From Casuarina equisetifolia (lineage: Eukaryota; Streptophyta; Magnoliopsida; Fagales; Casuarinaceae): a stretch of 64,000 bases of DNA. The notes beneath the pieces are model-generated. The model had not been told where the DNA came from. It worked only from the letters and a program-made list of their open reading frames with translations, and ran no database searches. The first letter of the stretch is position 1. Each line of letters opens with the position of its first letter. The stretch is taken from NCBI GenBank assembly GCA_028551475.1, contig CM052358.1, positions 9,531,938 to 9,595,937 on the forward strand. Direction: 5' to 3'. A program made the translations under genes and the position numbers. This document shows, one piece after another, positions 39,333-58,818 of this stretch.

Positions 39333-41613
39333 TTGTCTTCTAGTGATCCGGACTTTATGCAAATGATGATGACTACACTCTCTCTTCACAGCTGTCCATT
39401 CTCATCAATTTTTAATCCTTTCTTTTTCCTTGTCGGTGTTTTCTTCGCTTGTGGAGAAAATCTGCCAATGTCCAGCTAAGCATTAGCTTGTTCATAAGCC
39501 TTCTGAGTTTCCGCATCTAGTGAATGACCTATTTATCCATTTCCAAAATGGGAAAGAAAAAAATATGGAAAAAGTGGTGGTGGCACTTCTGGAATTCGAT
39601 GCTTGTTGAGTAGTTAATGCAATATTTATTCTCTAAAAACGTCTGATACAAAAACCTTAAAGCATTTAAACTTGTTGAGCTGAAATTTCAAGTTAATGGT
39701 TCCCTTTTTCATTGCAATGAATGGGCCGTTCTATTCTGAGCTAAACGCCTCTTGAATCGCCTTAAAACGAACGTTCGGAATTGAAGAAGAGATCAGTTAG
39801 AAGTTGCAGACGAATCGCGTGGAATGCACGCGCAACCCTCTGCCGGCCTGTTTTGCTGAGGCGCGTGTAATAGACGCGCCGCCAGCCTCTAGGTGCTCTC
39901 TCTTTTCTACGTGTCCCGGCGGACAAACCAAGTTGGCAACCTAAGATGGCTAAACTCTTGCTGGCCACGAACACCCAAAAATCTATTATACTGATGGCCC
40001 AGTCTCGTTTAAGGGTATACTTAATGCAGTTAGCGTTAGATAAAGTTGTGGTGCTGCGTATGCATCGCACTGTGTACATTTTTCTAAGAGAGGTCTCAGA
40101 TTCATCATATCATTGTCGTTGCAAGGTGGGAGATTAGTAAATATCCTCTCATGGATCGAAATCTGGGGAATGGCAGTGGTGGGAGAAAATCATATAGGCC
40201 ATGGGGAAGGAGAGGAAGCTGCACAATTGAGACACTCATCTATTCTTTTTCCATTTCCTTTTCGTTTTACACATTTTTTCGATGATAGATAAAGCTAGAT
40301 ATCTTTAGGCCATGAAATTCAAATACCAAGTTGTATATCACGGGTTCTTTTCCTATTCATTTTGGCTGCTAGAAGGAAACGACATTCGCAAGCACGTAAG
40401 CGGACTTTTCCAGCCACCTGATTTCCTCAGTATAGCTTTCTAGGGTTTGTCCTGCTGCACTGAACTTTGTGGTGACCCCGGCTCCTTTCCTTGGCTTTTC
40501 CGAGAAAAGTCTTGTCGACAATTGATGTCCCATCCAAGAGGTATCCTACTACCAAAAGACTAACCAGACAAATCCATTACGAAAACCTTAAAGAAGAGCA
40601 AAAGAAAAGCAAATTTTCTTTCTTCCGGGAGGAAAACCAAACTAAAGAACTTTGCTTATTAAGCTAAAAGTTTCACTCCATTTGGACCTCCATAGCTCAT
40701 AATGTTTCTCTAAGAAAAGGTTGGTTAGGTACTGGGTATCAATCTGATTGTCATTTAAGGTTTTAATGAGCAGATAACTTTCAATTACATTTCCTTAGTG
40801 GGGTTTGCGTTGTCGACAAACACAATAAAGAACTTAAAAAAGCTATTAAGAATCACAACTATACTAATATACTTTAGACCATCCAGACTGGCTGAAAGTG
40901 GGAAGAATGGACAGATTAAACAAGTTCTAATATACTTTCGCTACTTAAAAAAAAGAAAAGAAAAGCATATAAATAGTTCATTTATCGTGGGAATTACCTT
41001 TTCTAGAACACTTTCAATTTTCAAAAGACCTATTAGTACTTTATTTATTTGGTAAGACTTTCAACTCGTCTGTCTTTGATTTTACTCTTTATAAAGGTGC
41101 AGTTTCTCTTCTGAGATAGTTTTTTGTAGGTGTCGATGTGCAATTTAAGTTATTCTTTTTGATGGAGTCGCTTCACCTGAGAGACCTATCTGGTGGTTGA
41201 ACGCCTCGTTCAGCCACCCCGGTGGTTGGACAAAACCAAACGCCCTAACCTGACTGAACGGTTCATCCAACAACCTCGATCCGGCTACATGGTTGGCTCA
41301 TGAATGTTTCCGAAGAAAAAGGAATACAAGTGTCCGTCTGCAAACTGACACGACATGCGATAACATTGATTTTGTGCTATTGGTTAGTCTACCAAATGAC
41401 CAGTTTCTAACTGTAACTTGGCCTTTCTCCTCCCAGATTTCATTAATTGGTCATCGAATTAAACACATTGCACCTAACCTACCCATTCTTCCTCCTCTCT
41501 CCTGAAGCTCTTCTTTACACAGCTCACAACTTTTCGGCTGCACAGTGAGCTTTATGTCAATTCTTTAAATCGAGGAGTACTGAAATCCTTATGTAGAGCA
41601 CGAGTGCAGACAC
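39333..41613. other. Intergenic: ROP 3' end to glycosyltransferase promoter
   Basis: No gene recognised. It should contain the ROP 3'UTR on the left and the promoter of the glycosyltransferase on the right. A near-perfect 12-base hairpin is at 41192-41218. Confidence 0.5.
41192..41218. repeat. Hairpin: 12-base inverted repeat with 3-base loop
   Basis: Arms GGTGGTTGAACG (41192-41203) and CGTTCAGCCACC (41207-41218), with one T-G wobble and loop CCT. It lies about 400 bases upstream of the glycosyltransferase ATG. A second short palindrome, TGAACGGTTCA, follows about 35 bases on. Confidence 0.8.
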
Positions 41614-44575
41614 ATGGGCTTCACAAAACAGTCAGTTGGAAATCCTGCTTTACTCTTGTTGTTCTTCGTCGGTGTCTTTTTTCTGTTTCTTTGGTCTTCC
41701 TCTAGTAGAAATCCTTTCGTTTCGTTCCAAAGGGATGCCGGCTGTAGCCTCCCAAATGCTGTAAGTTTTCCTCTTATCCCTTCATTCCACAAACATGGGT
41801 TCTTTTAGTTTCACAAAACTTCAATCTTTAATCCTTGCAGACCACCGCTTATGCCGCTCAAGATGACCTCGAAAAAGCTCTGTCCAGAGCTTCAATGGCA
41901 AATAAAACGGTCATTATCGCCATCATAAACAAGGCCTACGCGGAGCAAGACATCAAAGCCGACACCACCATGTTTGACCTGTTCCTCGAAAGCTTTTGGC
42001 TGGGGGAGGACACTAGGCAATTGCTTGAGCATCTCTTGTTCGTTGCCGTAGATCAGACAGCCTACGATCGCTGCAAGTTTCGACGATTGAACTGCTACAG
42101 GTTGGAAACGGACGGTCTGGATTTTCAGGGAGAAAAGCTTTACATGTCTGAGGACTTTATCCAGATGATGTGGAGAAGAACTTATTTCCTCTTAGAGGTT
42201 CTCAACCGCGGCTACAACTTCATCTTCACGGTACGTCACTATCTCTTATTGCATTTGTATGGATTAAGGTCAAACTGAGGCTCGATTTTATCGAAGAATA
42301 TCTAACGCTTACGTGAAGTTCTAAAACTCCTCTTCGGAGCCTTGGGTGGAGCATTCTATCACATCCTGTCACATCTCTCCCCCTTTTTTCTTCGGCCAGG
42401 AAGAAATGTTGATCACGAAAATGTTGAATGCATGGTTGTTAAGCCGAATAGCCTTCGTAGTTTCTGCATTTTTGAGGTTTGAAGAGAAGTGAGGGATCAA
42501 CACGATGGAATAGTGCGAAGGATAGAAATGGTAGGCTCAGTTAATCGGGGTTTAATAATTGATTAGCTTGATTTTTGTTGGGAAACCGATGTTGGTGGGA
42601 CCTCTAAATTTACTTATTTAATCCCCTTAGCTTGAAAGAGGTCTGATTACCGCTCGTGCCATGCTGTGGAACCTGAGTGGTGCCACGTGGAAGTAACGCA
42701 ATGGGCCACCTGAATATTTCACTTTATTTTGTTCGTTTCTCCGAGCCGGGAAATCTTTCCCGGATCTGTTCTTGGACTGAGGCAATCTGTCCACATCAAT
42801 GCCAGAAGTTCGGGAAGCAATCGGGGACAAAAACCGAGGGCGGCGGGCAAAGACCTCCAGCTGTCATGAGAATAGTTCGAAATGGATTTGTTTTCCGGCA
42901 GAGTTTGGTTCCACGGGCTTTTGCTACTACTCGGTTCGGTCATAAAGAGTCTTGGGGACTTTAGCATCAACCGAAGCCAGCCATGATGAGTGCTTGGAAC
43001 TTTAGCATAACCGAGGCCAGTCGTAAAGAGTTTAGTCATACTAATCGGTCTAGTCGTAAAGAGGCCTAGGAATTTTAGCATTAACCGACGGAACTCCCGA
43101 GATCATTTGGTTCTGTTTTAAGCGGTCCCATTTGAGATTGCCGCATGATTGGGGAACTGATGCTAGTCATTAAGAATTGGAACCATGAATTTACATAAAA
43201 CATTTCTTGTGGAAAAGTGGGTAACCCTGAAACCCTGAAACCCTGAAAGAATGTTCTTGTACTCGAGAGCTTTTAAATTTTGGCAACAACTTGCTGAATT
43301 ATGCTGATATGGATAGTCTATTTAAGACACCTTCGATAGGCACTTTTTCTTATGGCATAGTGAGTCCGAAAGTGAGACAAGACGGTGAGAAACTCGGAAT
43401 CATTTTCTATCGCCAAACGCGCAAAGTCCATTGTGGGACATTCAATGCTTGGACCCTATGTCAAAAGAGTCGGACTCTAGAAATGAGCAGGTAAGTTTTT
43501 ATGCCGACACTCGCCAAAGATTTCTTCGAGTTCGGCTTGAATGTTTGAATGTTTGAATGTTTGGTTTGGCTTTAACCATGCACTTCACTGATTTCCTTGT
43601 GACCCGGCGGATTAAGATCCAGATCGAAACAAAATCAACATTTTCAATATTCAACGAGTTTTTCAGCATTTCTTCTGTTTTTCTACTCATTGATAGTTTC
43701 CATTAGAGTTCAGACCGGAAACTTGCGCTCGCACTTGCACTTGAGTTCTGCTGAATTTTGTAGCTGAACTCGGGACCCTTTCGTTTACTTTCACGTGGGA
43801 CATTGTACTTGCAACTTCGCTTCCCGCTAAAAGGACTCGAAGGAGAGTGTGTTCACGGTCCTCGCCCCCTACCTACTGAAAGTCTTACCACTGTGTAACT
43901 CGTGAGAGCTCCATCATGTCGGTGGAACAGCGGAATAGTCGGTTTATGAATAACCTGAAGTATTGATGTAGTACATTTTCCAAAGCCGAGTACATAGGGT
44001 TCATCTAAACTTCTCTCTTATTATGGCTTCCTGGTAAACAGGACATGGATGTGATGTGGCTGAGGAACCCCTTCGTAAGGCTGAGCAAAAACCAAAGCGT
44101 GGATCTCCAAATCAGTACAGATATATTCCTGGGGGATCCATTGTCGGAGAAACATCTTATCAACACTGGTTTTTACTTCGCCCGATCAAACAACAAGACC
44201 GTCACATTGCTAAACACATGGTACGCCATGAAAGACAACTCCACAGGACAGAAAGAGCAGGATGTGTTACTGAATCTCATAAGAGGGGGCATCATCCGGG
44301 AACTCAACCTAGATGTGAGGTTTTTGAACACCCTCTATTTTAGCGGATTCTGCCAAGATAGCAAGGATTTAGGAGCAGTCGTCACTGTGCATGCAAACTG
44401 TTGCAGGAGCATTAACGCCAAGGTGAATGATTTGAAGGCCGTACTTCGCGATTGGAAGCGATTCAAGAAGTTCAGTTCTTACAAGAGATTGGCTAATATA
44501 ACTGCAAATTTAGGGTGGTCGGGGCATTTTGGATGTTGGAATTCATGGACGACGCACAATAAGACTAAGGGTTAA
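41614..44575 (+). CDS. Nucleotide-diphospho-sugar transferase, At4g15970-like (GT77-related)
   Basis: Three exons: 41614-41760, 41841-42230, 44042-44575, all GT-AG and phase 0, giving 356 residues. The N-terminus is a type II signal anchor (about 11-27), fitting a Golgi enzyme with a lumenal catalytic part. The catalytic domain begins near LLEHLLFVAVDQ and has the metal and nucleotide-sugar binding DxD (D180-M-D182 in DMDVMWLRNPF), an NTGFYFARSN block, KEQDVLL, LYFSGFCQDSKD and HANCC (296-300), all typical of this family. Relatives transfer arabinose, galactose or xylose to wall polymers or glycoproteins; the acceptor here is unknown. Intron 2 (1811 bases) carries short tandem repeats at 42941-43090 and 43225-43250. 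No lesion seen. Confidence 0.92.
42941..43090 (+). repeat. Degenerate tandem repeat, about 40-base unit, four copies
   Basis: Units begin with CATAAAGAG, CATGATGAG, CGTAAAGAG and CGTAAAGAG; three of the four end in a TTAGCAT...AACCGA motif. It lies in intron 2 of the glycosyltransferase. Confidence 0.65.
43225..43252 (+). repeat. Short tandem repeat of AACCCTGA
   Basis: Three copies of an 8-base unit in intron 2 of the glycosyltransferase. The unit is not the plant telomere unit CCCTAAA. Confidence 0.7.
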
Positions 44576-45900
44576 TATTTGTTTATTCCTGACCTCAATT
44601 CTTTTCATTTTCTTTTTTATTGTAAAGGCAGTTGATGCGTACAATGATATTTATCTTTTATATTTAGCGAATTATAGAAAGAACTCTTAATGCCTATAAA
44701 TAGCGGATTTTTGAAAGGAAAAAAATGGCCTTACCTAGAAAAATATAAAAATATATTATTTTAAATAAGATTTAAAGAATTCTAATATTTATCTTTTTGT
44801 AGATAATGTCACTTGGTGTATGCTCATTTGCTTCTATACTCTAGTTTTTATTCATTTAATTTATTATTTTATAAGAAAATTAAATTTTATAAATAATAAC
44901 ATTAAAAGTGATGAGATTTCTTCACAATCAATGATGGGCTTTGGTTGTATAATTTCCTGTGCCCCAAAATTAGGCTTCTTTTCACATAAAAATATTTTAT
45001 TTCTTTTCTTTTAGAAGTCCAAACGGAACATGGAAGAATATTATGGACATATATTCAAATATTGAATTACTAAATTTTAGAAGACATTCTCTCAAGGCAA
45101 TAGTAGCTCACGATTTTTGTGTTAAGATTTTTTATGTCAAAATTAGCTTTTATGTCAAAATTAGCTCACGATTCTTTCTTTTCTCAATTTCAATGGTCAT
45201 ATTCAAATTAAAATGATTGAAATATGACCATCATTTATTATTTCAACTAATTTACCATTTGTATCATTTTCAATCATTTTCTTGACAAAGTAAATAATTG
45301 TTGTGATTTATCATAATTAATAGGGGGAATCATGTCTTGTTTATCCACTTGATATATTTAGAATTGAAATAAGTGATAAGGACAATATTGTAACTTTTTC
45401 CTTACATATAGAGAGAAGTAACATGAAATTGGCTTAATGGCTAAGAAGCATAGTAGCTCAAAGGCCTTTACGGGTTAATGTGGCTTGGCAGCTTGATGCG
45501 CAATGTTAGAAAGTAAGAAAATTTGGTTGAATCACTCTAAAAAATTGTGTCTTATGTGACTTTATTGCTTGATTTGTGTGCCAATTAACTTATGTAACAC
45601 TTTTACCCTAATAGTAGTTAAACATCAAAATTTCATAATAAATAATTTAAAAGTTTTAGAAAATATTAAATTATTAAAAAACTTATTATTTTAACTTGGA
45701 AGTAAAGTTTAGAATTAGCCAAATATACTATCATATAACCAAAAAAAAACATGTGCCAACACAAAGAGGTCAGAGGCTCAAGATCGACATGTCAAAAATA
45801 ATGTTCAGAATAAAAAAAATAGTAGGGCTCCCCTGGCCAAGTGGTACGAGTCCAGGGCTTCGAATCCAGTAAGGAAAAAAAAAAGGAAATTTAAAAATTT
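44576..45900. other. AT-rich intergenic DNA
   Basis: No gene recognised. A tandem string around TATGTCAAAATTAGCT occurs at about 45130-45170. A possible tRNA-like element head is at about 45826-45890. Confidence 0.5.
45826..45890 (+). mobile_element. Possible SINE or tRNA-like fragment
   Basis: TGGCCAAGTGG (45834-45844) fits a Pol III A box and GGCTTCGAATCC (45856-45867) nearly fits a B box, followed by an A-rich run. The distance between the boxes is shorter than in a tRNA, so this is either a shortened tRNA-derived piece or chance. It lies just before the 5'UTR of the KDO-8-phosphate synthase gene. Confidence 0.3.
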
Positions 45901-45978
45901 AGTAAATGTAGCACTATTCTTCTCAGTCTTCAGTGGAAAGTACTTGGCTCACGAGGTTCAGTTTCCGACGAGATTTCT

Positions 45979-47115
45979 GTAAGTTTCCTTTTCTTTCAGT
46001 TAATTTGAGTGTGTTTTATTTGATCGCTACTGGAAATGTTGCGGTGAAAAATGAAATTCCCTTTCAGCCGTTGGCGCGATGGTGTTTGTTGAATGCTGAT
46101 CTGTGAACGTAATTGGCTAGATAATGTGAGAAAAATTGCTGATCTTTTTTGTTGTTTGGGTTGGTGTTGTTAAAAAGTAAAATGATCGTTGTTATTGATT
46201 TGAGTAAGTTGTATTTCTAGCTGCATGCTGGAGTAGGCCGAAGGTGGGAGTTTTTGTAGCTTTGGTTTGCAGGTTTTGATGGATTAGGACAAGTAGTGCG
46301 GTTAGTGGGTGTCACACTTTAAATGAGAATTGGATTGTCAATTTGGATTTGTCTAATCTTGGTGGATTTGCGGTTAACGGGAAATCAGTTGCTTTGTGGG
46401 GAAAAGACAAACTAAGTTGTTCCGCAGATTGAGGGATAGAAGAAGTTACCGTGAGATATTTGTTAAAAGGCTTGAGTGGAGCCTTTCGTTGGCTATTTGA
46501 CCGAGTAGGCTGAGGGTGAAATGGGTCTAACCGGGAAGAAGATATAACCGGAATAAGCATAGCTAACAAACAGAGGAAAATCTAAGATCTATGGTTGGGT
46601 TGGTTGGATCCTGAAAACCAACGGGACCGTCACTAGGTCCAAGTTCCAGCCACATTCCAGATTCATATTCTGCATCGTTGTTCGCTTTATGTTCATAAAT
46701 TCACCGAATTTGACAGATTTGTTCACAAATTCTGTACGTACATGTGTATCTTTGCATACATGATATCTCTGTGTGTATATGTTTGCTTTAGTGTATAGTT
46801 TAGGTGTGTAACTTGACCATCCCTCTTTCTCTGTGTCTTGGATAATGTTCAGCATGACAAAATGCGTAAGGAAATCACAGTGTATTGATATTTGTAAATC
46901 GTGGAAGTGATCAGCCTATCTACTCAATAGTTTAATGGTAATTATGGCCAAGTGTTAAGTAAAGTGCTTGTACGAATTGCTTTTCCTCCCAACATTTTGT
47001 GTAGTTGGTGATTCTTTTGAGAGAATTAAACTCACGGTCTTGTGCTAAATATTCTTGTGGCTTAATTTTCTTTCCTCTCCTCAACTGATGTATGTGACTT
47101 TCTCTTATTTCTCAG
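45979..47115 (+). other. Probable 5'UTR intron of the KDO-8-phosphate synthase gene
   Basis: A strong donor (TTTCT/GTAAGT at 45979) follows a non-coding stretch at about 45900-45978, and an acceptor (TTTCTCAG) ends at 47115, 13 bases before the ATG at 47129. No ATG-led family protein is found between. The exon borders are inferred from splice signals only. Confidence 0.5.
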
Positions 47116-47128
47116 CTTACTGGAGGAC

Positions 47129-54712
<7,584 letters not shown>

Positions 54713-55183
54713 ATAAAGTGGCACTCATGGTAAGCAGGCAAAACTTTTTTTTCTTTTTTGTTTTGAGTTCCACCAATTGAAGATTTGGGAATCTGAGGGA
54801 TTAGTTTAGGACCTCGTAGGCAGAATTATTCACGTTCTTCTAGTTTCACTATGGTTAGCCTAGATGTGAGTTGGTCGTGTTCTGGTTTCAATCATGCTTA
54901 GTTGGAAGGAAATGAGAATAAACCAATCCCAAGTCCTAGGGAAACAGTAGGTCATGAAAGATGCATAATGATATGAAGCATGCGGGGAACTCTAGTCAGA
55001 AAATTCCAATCTGCTCGTAGCATTGTCATGTATAGACAGCATTTGGCTGAAACCGTTTGTGTTTAGGTCATATGGTTTTTATTTTTTATTTTTATTTTTA
55101 TTTTATTTATAAATGCACGCACAAGGATGGGGAGGGGAGGTGTCAAACCTCTAATTTAGTGGACTCACGGGTCAGAGGCTCTT

Positions 55184-55224
55184 TAGCATCCTATTATCAT
55201 ATGGAGCATCCTATTATCATATGG
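55184..55224 (+). repeat. 20-base tandem duplication
   Basis: GCATCCTATTATCATATGGA occurs twice in direct succession. Confidence 0.85.
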
Positions 55225-55392
55225 AGTTATCATGTGCATGAAATCGATCATTAAAACAAAACTTGGGCATCCATCTTGCCCTTCATTTTCCAATTGTCCC
55301 CAAGTATGTTTTTATTTTATCTCTTTCTCAAACTGCTCTGCATGCAGGTAAGAACGCGGCACAGAGTCTACTCAAAAGACCCCAGCGGAGAC

Positions 55393-55424
<32 letters not shown>

Positions 55425-55991
55425 ACTTGCACTCACTCATGGTGTTGAATTTAGAACCAATATGAAATCTTCTGTTTTTAGTTGAAAAAGATTATTACAT
55501 TTTGGTTAAAATTCCAGTACAGGAAATTGACGTTGAGAAATTAAGTATGGACTGTGGGGCGTTCCTTCATCGGTTTTGCATCATCCGCATTGGAAAAGGA
55601 ACAGGAAATCTCTTGAGATTTTCCCTTTTTGGAGGACTAAAAATTTCTTTTGGAGAACTTGGCAGAAAAGAGTTTCCTAATATAAGTGAAGGTGATTTGG
55701 ACGGGTTTGGATAAAGTTTATCTTAATTCAAATATTTACTCTTAAGGCAGTTTAAAAAGGTAAAAACTTGTCCCCGATATAGTGGAAATGAGTGGCGGGG
55801 CTTAGTGACATTCTTCAAATCCTGACCGACAGTGTCACCGGTCATGGGCTTGGTTTCGGATATATATATGTAGTGTAAATGATATAGAGGAAATGATGAA
55901 GGGTGAGAGACATTACAAACTACCGTATCTTGAGTTTGAATTTTTTTATTATATTTTTCTGCCAAATAAAGGGTCATTAAACAAAAAGTAT

Positions 55992-55999
55992 CTATAAAT
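55992..55999 (+). promoter_or_regulatory. Probable TATA box of the downstream MADS gene
   Basis: TATAAATA about 135 bases before the ATG at 56132, in a C-rich following context usual for plant promoters. Inferred from motif and position. Confidence 0.55.
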
Positions 56000-56131
56000 A
56001 CACCCCTCCACCCTTAAATCCAAATTACAACCAAAAAAAATCTTGGTTTAGGGTTCTAGAGTATCTTCCTCTTCTGTTCCCCCAAATTTATCACCTGAGT
56101 TAAAATTAAGAAATTCTTGCTGAGATCAAGA

Positions 56132-56734
56132 ATGGTGAGACCAAAAGGCCAAGGTCGTTCCAAGATTGAGATCAAGAAAATAGAGAACAAGGACTCCTTG
56201 TACTGTGCTTTTACGAAGCGGCGGAACGGTCTCTTTAGCAAAGCGAAGGAGCTCTCTGCTTTAGCGGGAACTGAGGTTGCCGCTATTGTTTTCTCTCCCA
56301 AGGACAAGCTCTATGCCTATGGGCAACCGTCGGTAAACATCGTGGTGGATCGCTTTCTCGGCGAGCAATCCCTGCATGGCGATGAAACCGGTTCTTCCGT
56401 CGGCGGCCTCGTCCATGGGATTAATGGTAGTTGCCCTAGCGGTCAGGAAGGACTAACCGAGACCCAGGACGGGTATGAGGGAGATTTCTTGGGACCCAAG
56501 AAAGAGCGAGAAACGGCTACCGTGGGAAGGAAAGCCAGTGACTTTTCGTCAGACGAGCGGATTCAACGCTTGGAACTGCGAGAACTTGTGCAGTGCAAGG
56601 CTTCCCTGGAAGAGTTCATGAAAAAGGTTGCGGATCGATTAGACGAGATGCGGACGAGGAGGACCTCTTTGAAGGATTTTCTAGGCAGGAATTGGGATGA
56701 AAATAGTTCTTCTACGACTCAAAAGGAAGTGTAG
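56132..56734 (+). CDS. Type I (M-alpha) MADS-box transcription factor, AGL61/62-like
   Basis: Single-exon gene of 200 residues. The start is the ATG at 56132, giving MVRPKGQGRSKIEIKKIE; an in-frame TTG lies 15 bases upstream. The MADS domain (about 6-66) has KIEIKKIE, CAFTKRRNGLFSKAKELSALAGTEVAAIVFSP and then YGQPSVNIVVDRFL, the M-alpha pattern. After a low-complexity glycine/serine part comes a charged helix (about 145-185). No K-box. It differs from the minus-strand MADS gene at 32716-33396: SALAGTE replaces CALCGAE, and the tail is unrelated by eye, so they are not a recent local duplicate. The family acts in the nucleus during ovule and endosperm development; this is family knowledge only. 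Confidence 0.92.
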   Translation: MVRPKGQGRSKIEIKKIENKDSLYCAFTKRRNGLFSKAKELSALAGTEVAAIVFSPKDKLYAYGQPSVNIVVDRFLGEQSLHGDETGSSVGGLVHGINGSCPSGQEGLTETQDGYEGDFLGPKKERETATVGRKASDFSSDERIQRLELRELVQCKASLEEFMKKVADRLDEMRTRRTSLKDFLGRNWDENSSSTTQKEV

Positions 56735-58633
56735 TGATTAGATTGTTCCATAATGTAATTTTCTTTTCTTTTCTTTTCTTTTTTCCTCTAAATTTTTAGA
56801 TGAGGTCTTTTTTTTTTTTTTTCGGAGCTTTGCTTGTTTCGGGTTTACTCGGTAAAGGCCAGTAAACCTGTAATCTTCCATCTCTGAAAAGTAGTTCATA
56901 TGTGATGTTGGCGATTTTTAAGCTCCATTTTGTTGTTGATTTACACTTATGAAGGAGTATCTCCTTGGCATAATGACAAAAAGTTAAAGAACTCTTCACC
57001 CAAGTATAGGTTTGGAACCCCTCACATTCTCATGTGTGTATAATTAAAAATAAAAAATAAATATTAAATATAGTGAAAATAAAGAAGAATGAACTTTAAA
57101 TAATCTATATTATGGGACAATAAAAATTGCTCATTAAAATTAGATTATTGAAAAGGACAGATGATAGAACAAACCAAATAATTAAATAAGAAATTCCTAA
57201 AAGTTAGTTGTACTAAATAAAAAAAAATCATAGTGAAAATAACATGTAATTCTACTTTAACAATTCATCATCATAAGTTAATTCTCAAAAATCAAGACTA
57301 TTCGATCTTTATTTTGATGTAAAGAGTGTATGTTTAACTTACCTTAAAAAGTTTTATTAAAAAGAATAATTATCTAAATTTATAACTTACATTATAAATA
57401 CTATTCTTTCTAATTTGTGACTCTTTATTCAATAGTCTTATAGTCTATGTCTTTTATATTGTCTAAGCTATTGTTAAGTGTGTGCATCTATGTTAAACAT
57501 GAACCGCCAAAAGAAGCTTTTGAGTATGCAAAGGTATTAAAGATAATCGTAATCATAGCTATTGCAATTTTTAAGATGAAATTGAGTTACTATTCTTCAT
57601 ATTTATTTTAATTTTTTTTTCAATTATGATGTTATTTTAATTGAGCATAAACCAAAAGCTTTTATCCTCACACAACTTGATAATTGTTCTATTCACAATT
57701 AATATTGGACAATCAAGTCTTATATCAAAGAAAAAAACTCTTATATTGTCATTTATGAATTTTGACAGCTTACTTGTTTAATAAACTTCTTCAAGAAAGA
57801 TGAATTGAGGCTTTTTATATAATATTAGAATTGGTCTTTTCCTTTTATGCAAGAGAGTATTGGATAATAAAGTCCCTTGTGAGATAAAAAAAGTATTGCT
57901 TACCTTATAAACTTATACAACATTGTTCTTTAGTGAAACTTTTAAAGAAGAGATAAATATCAAGTTTTCATAATTAGAATTATTAGTTAGCTATGGTTCT
58001 TAACTTTCATACATCTCATAATATCGATTATTTATTAGCTTAGTAGTAAGCTAACAAGGCTTAGAACCAAAATATTTTGGGTTCAACATTCGAATCCACA
58101 GATTAGGTCCATATGTATTAAAAAAAAGAAATTCACATTACCCGTGACCTAGGTTGAAAACAAAAGATACCAAGGACCTCATATATTCCCAAACGACAAT
58201 ATTACTTAATACCCCACTTCGATGGAGGAAAAAAAAAACTAATTCGGTTACACAACAACTATTTTAGCACCAAAAAAAAATAAAATGGGCAAAAAAATTA
58301 GGATGATATTTAATGTTTAGGTCGCCTACACATAATTTAACCCAAAAAAAAATAGCACACTAAAAAAAAGATAAAAAAAGAAAAGAAAAGAAAAGGACAT
58401 TCCATACGTGAAATTTAGTACTTGACCACATGTTCACAAATCGTCTTTAAGAATAGCGATGATCAAGTGGATCGTCGATCGCAGACTCTTCAACTATTTT
58501 GTAACAATCATGAGCCAACAAGTAACTAATTAGAAATAGTCGCCAATAGTAACGCGCCAAGTTTTCTGTTGGACCGTGACCAACTTATATCTGGACTCCA
58601 AGTACAACACTGAACTTGGCCCGCTCCCTTCCG
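56735..58633. other. AT-rich intergenic DNA
   Basis: No gene recognised. It has a TTTTC microsatellite and T run (about 56758-56822), A-rich runs near 58250-58400 and a SINE-like element at 58030-58128. Confidence 0.5.
58030..58128 (+). mobile_element. tRNA-related SINE, short
   Basis: TAGCTTAGTAG (58036-58046) fits a Pol III A box; GGTTCAACATTCGAATCC (58080-58097) is a B box with a small insertion at the normal spacing; an A run ends it near 58128. About 100 bases. No target duplication was confirmed. Confidence 0.45.
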
Positions 58634-58815
58634 TATAAAGGAGCTCGCATGTTTTCGAATCTTGCCCACGTTAGTCTTTCTAGTCTCTCTCTCTAGGGCT
58701 CGATTTTCTTTCTCCCAAGGGTTTTCATTCAGTGTTTAGCTCTCGATTACTTCTCTCTGCAATTTGTCGACGTAGGGTTCCCTCTTCGCTACGGCCGAGG
58801 TGAATTGGGGTTTTT
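58634..58815 (+). promoter_or_regulatory. Orphan promoter with 5'UTR exon and splice donor
   Basis: TATAAAG at 58634-58640, then about 30 bases on a CT-repeat leader (TCTCTCTCTCT, near 58683), a pyrimidine-rich 5'UTR-like stretch and a good donor (CCGAG/GTGAATT at 58800). This looks like the start of an ordinary plant gene, but the sequence then changes within about 15 bases to the KDSA fragment, and no coding exon follows. Its real gene may have been displaced, or it may drive transcripts through the fragment. Confidence 0.45.
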
Positions 58816-58818
58816 AAT

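Larger units (their letters stand above)
54713..56131. other. Intergenic: KDSA 3' flank to MADS promoter
   Basis: No gene recognised. It includes T-rich runs, a 20-base tandem duplication (about 55184-55224) and a TATA box for the next gene. Confidence 0.5.

Noticed and set aside
39762-40079. 105-codon open frame downstream of ROP
   Set aside because: No recognisable domain, no sensible promoter context, and lies in the expected 3' flank; likely chance.
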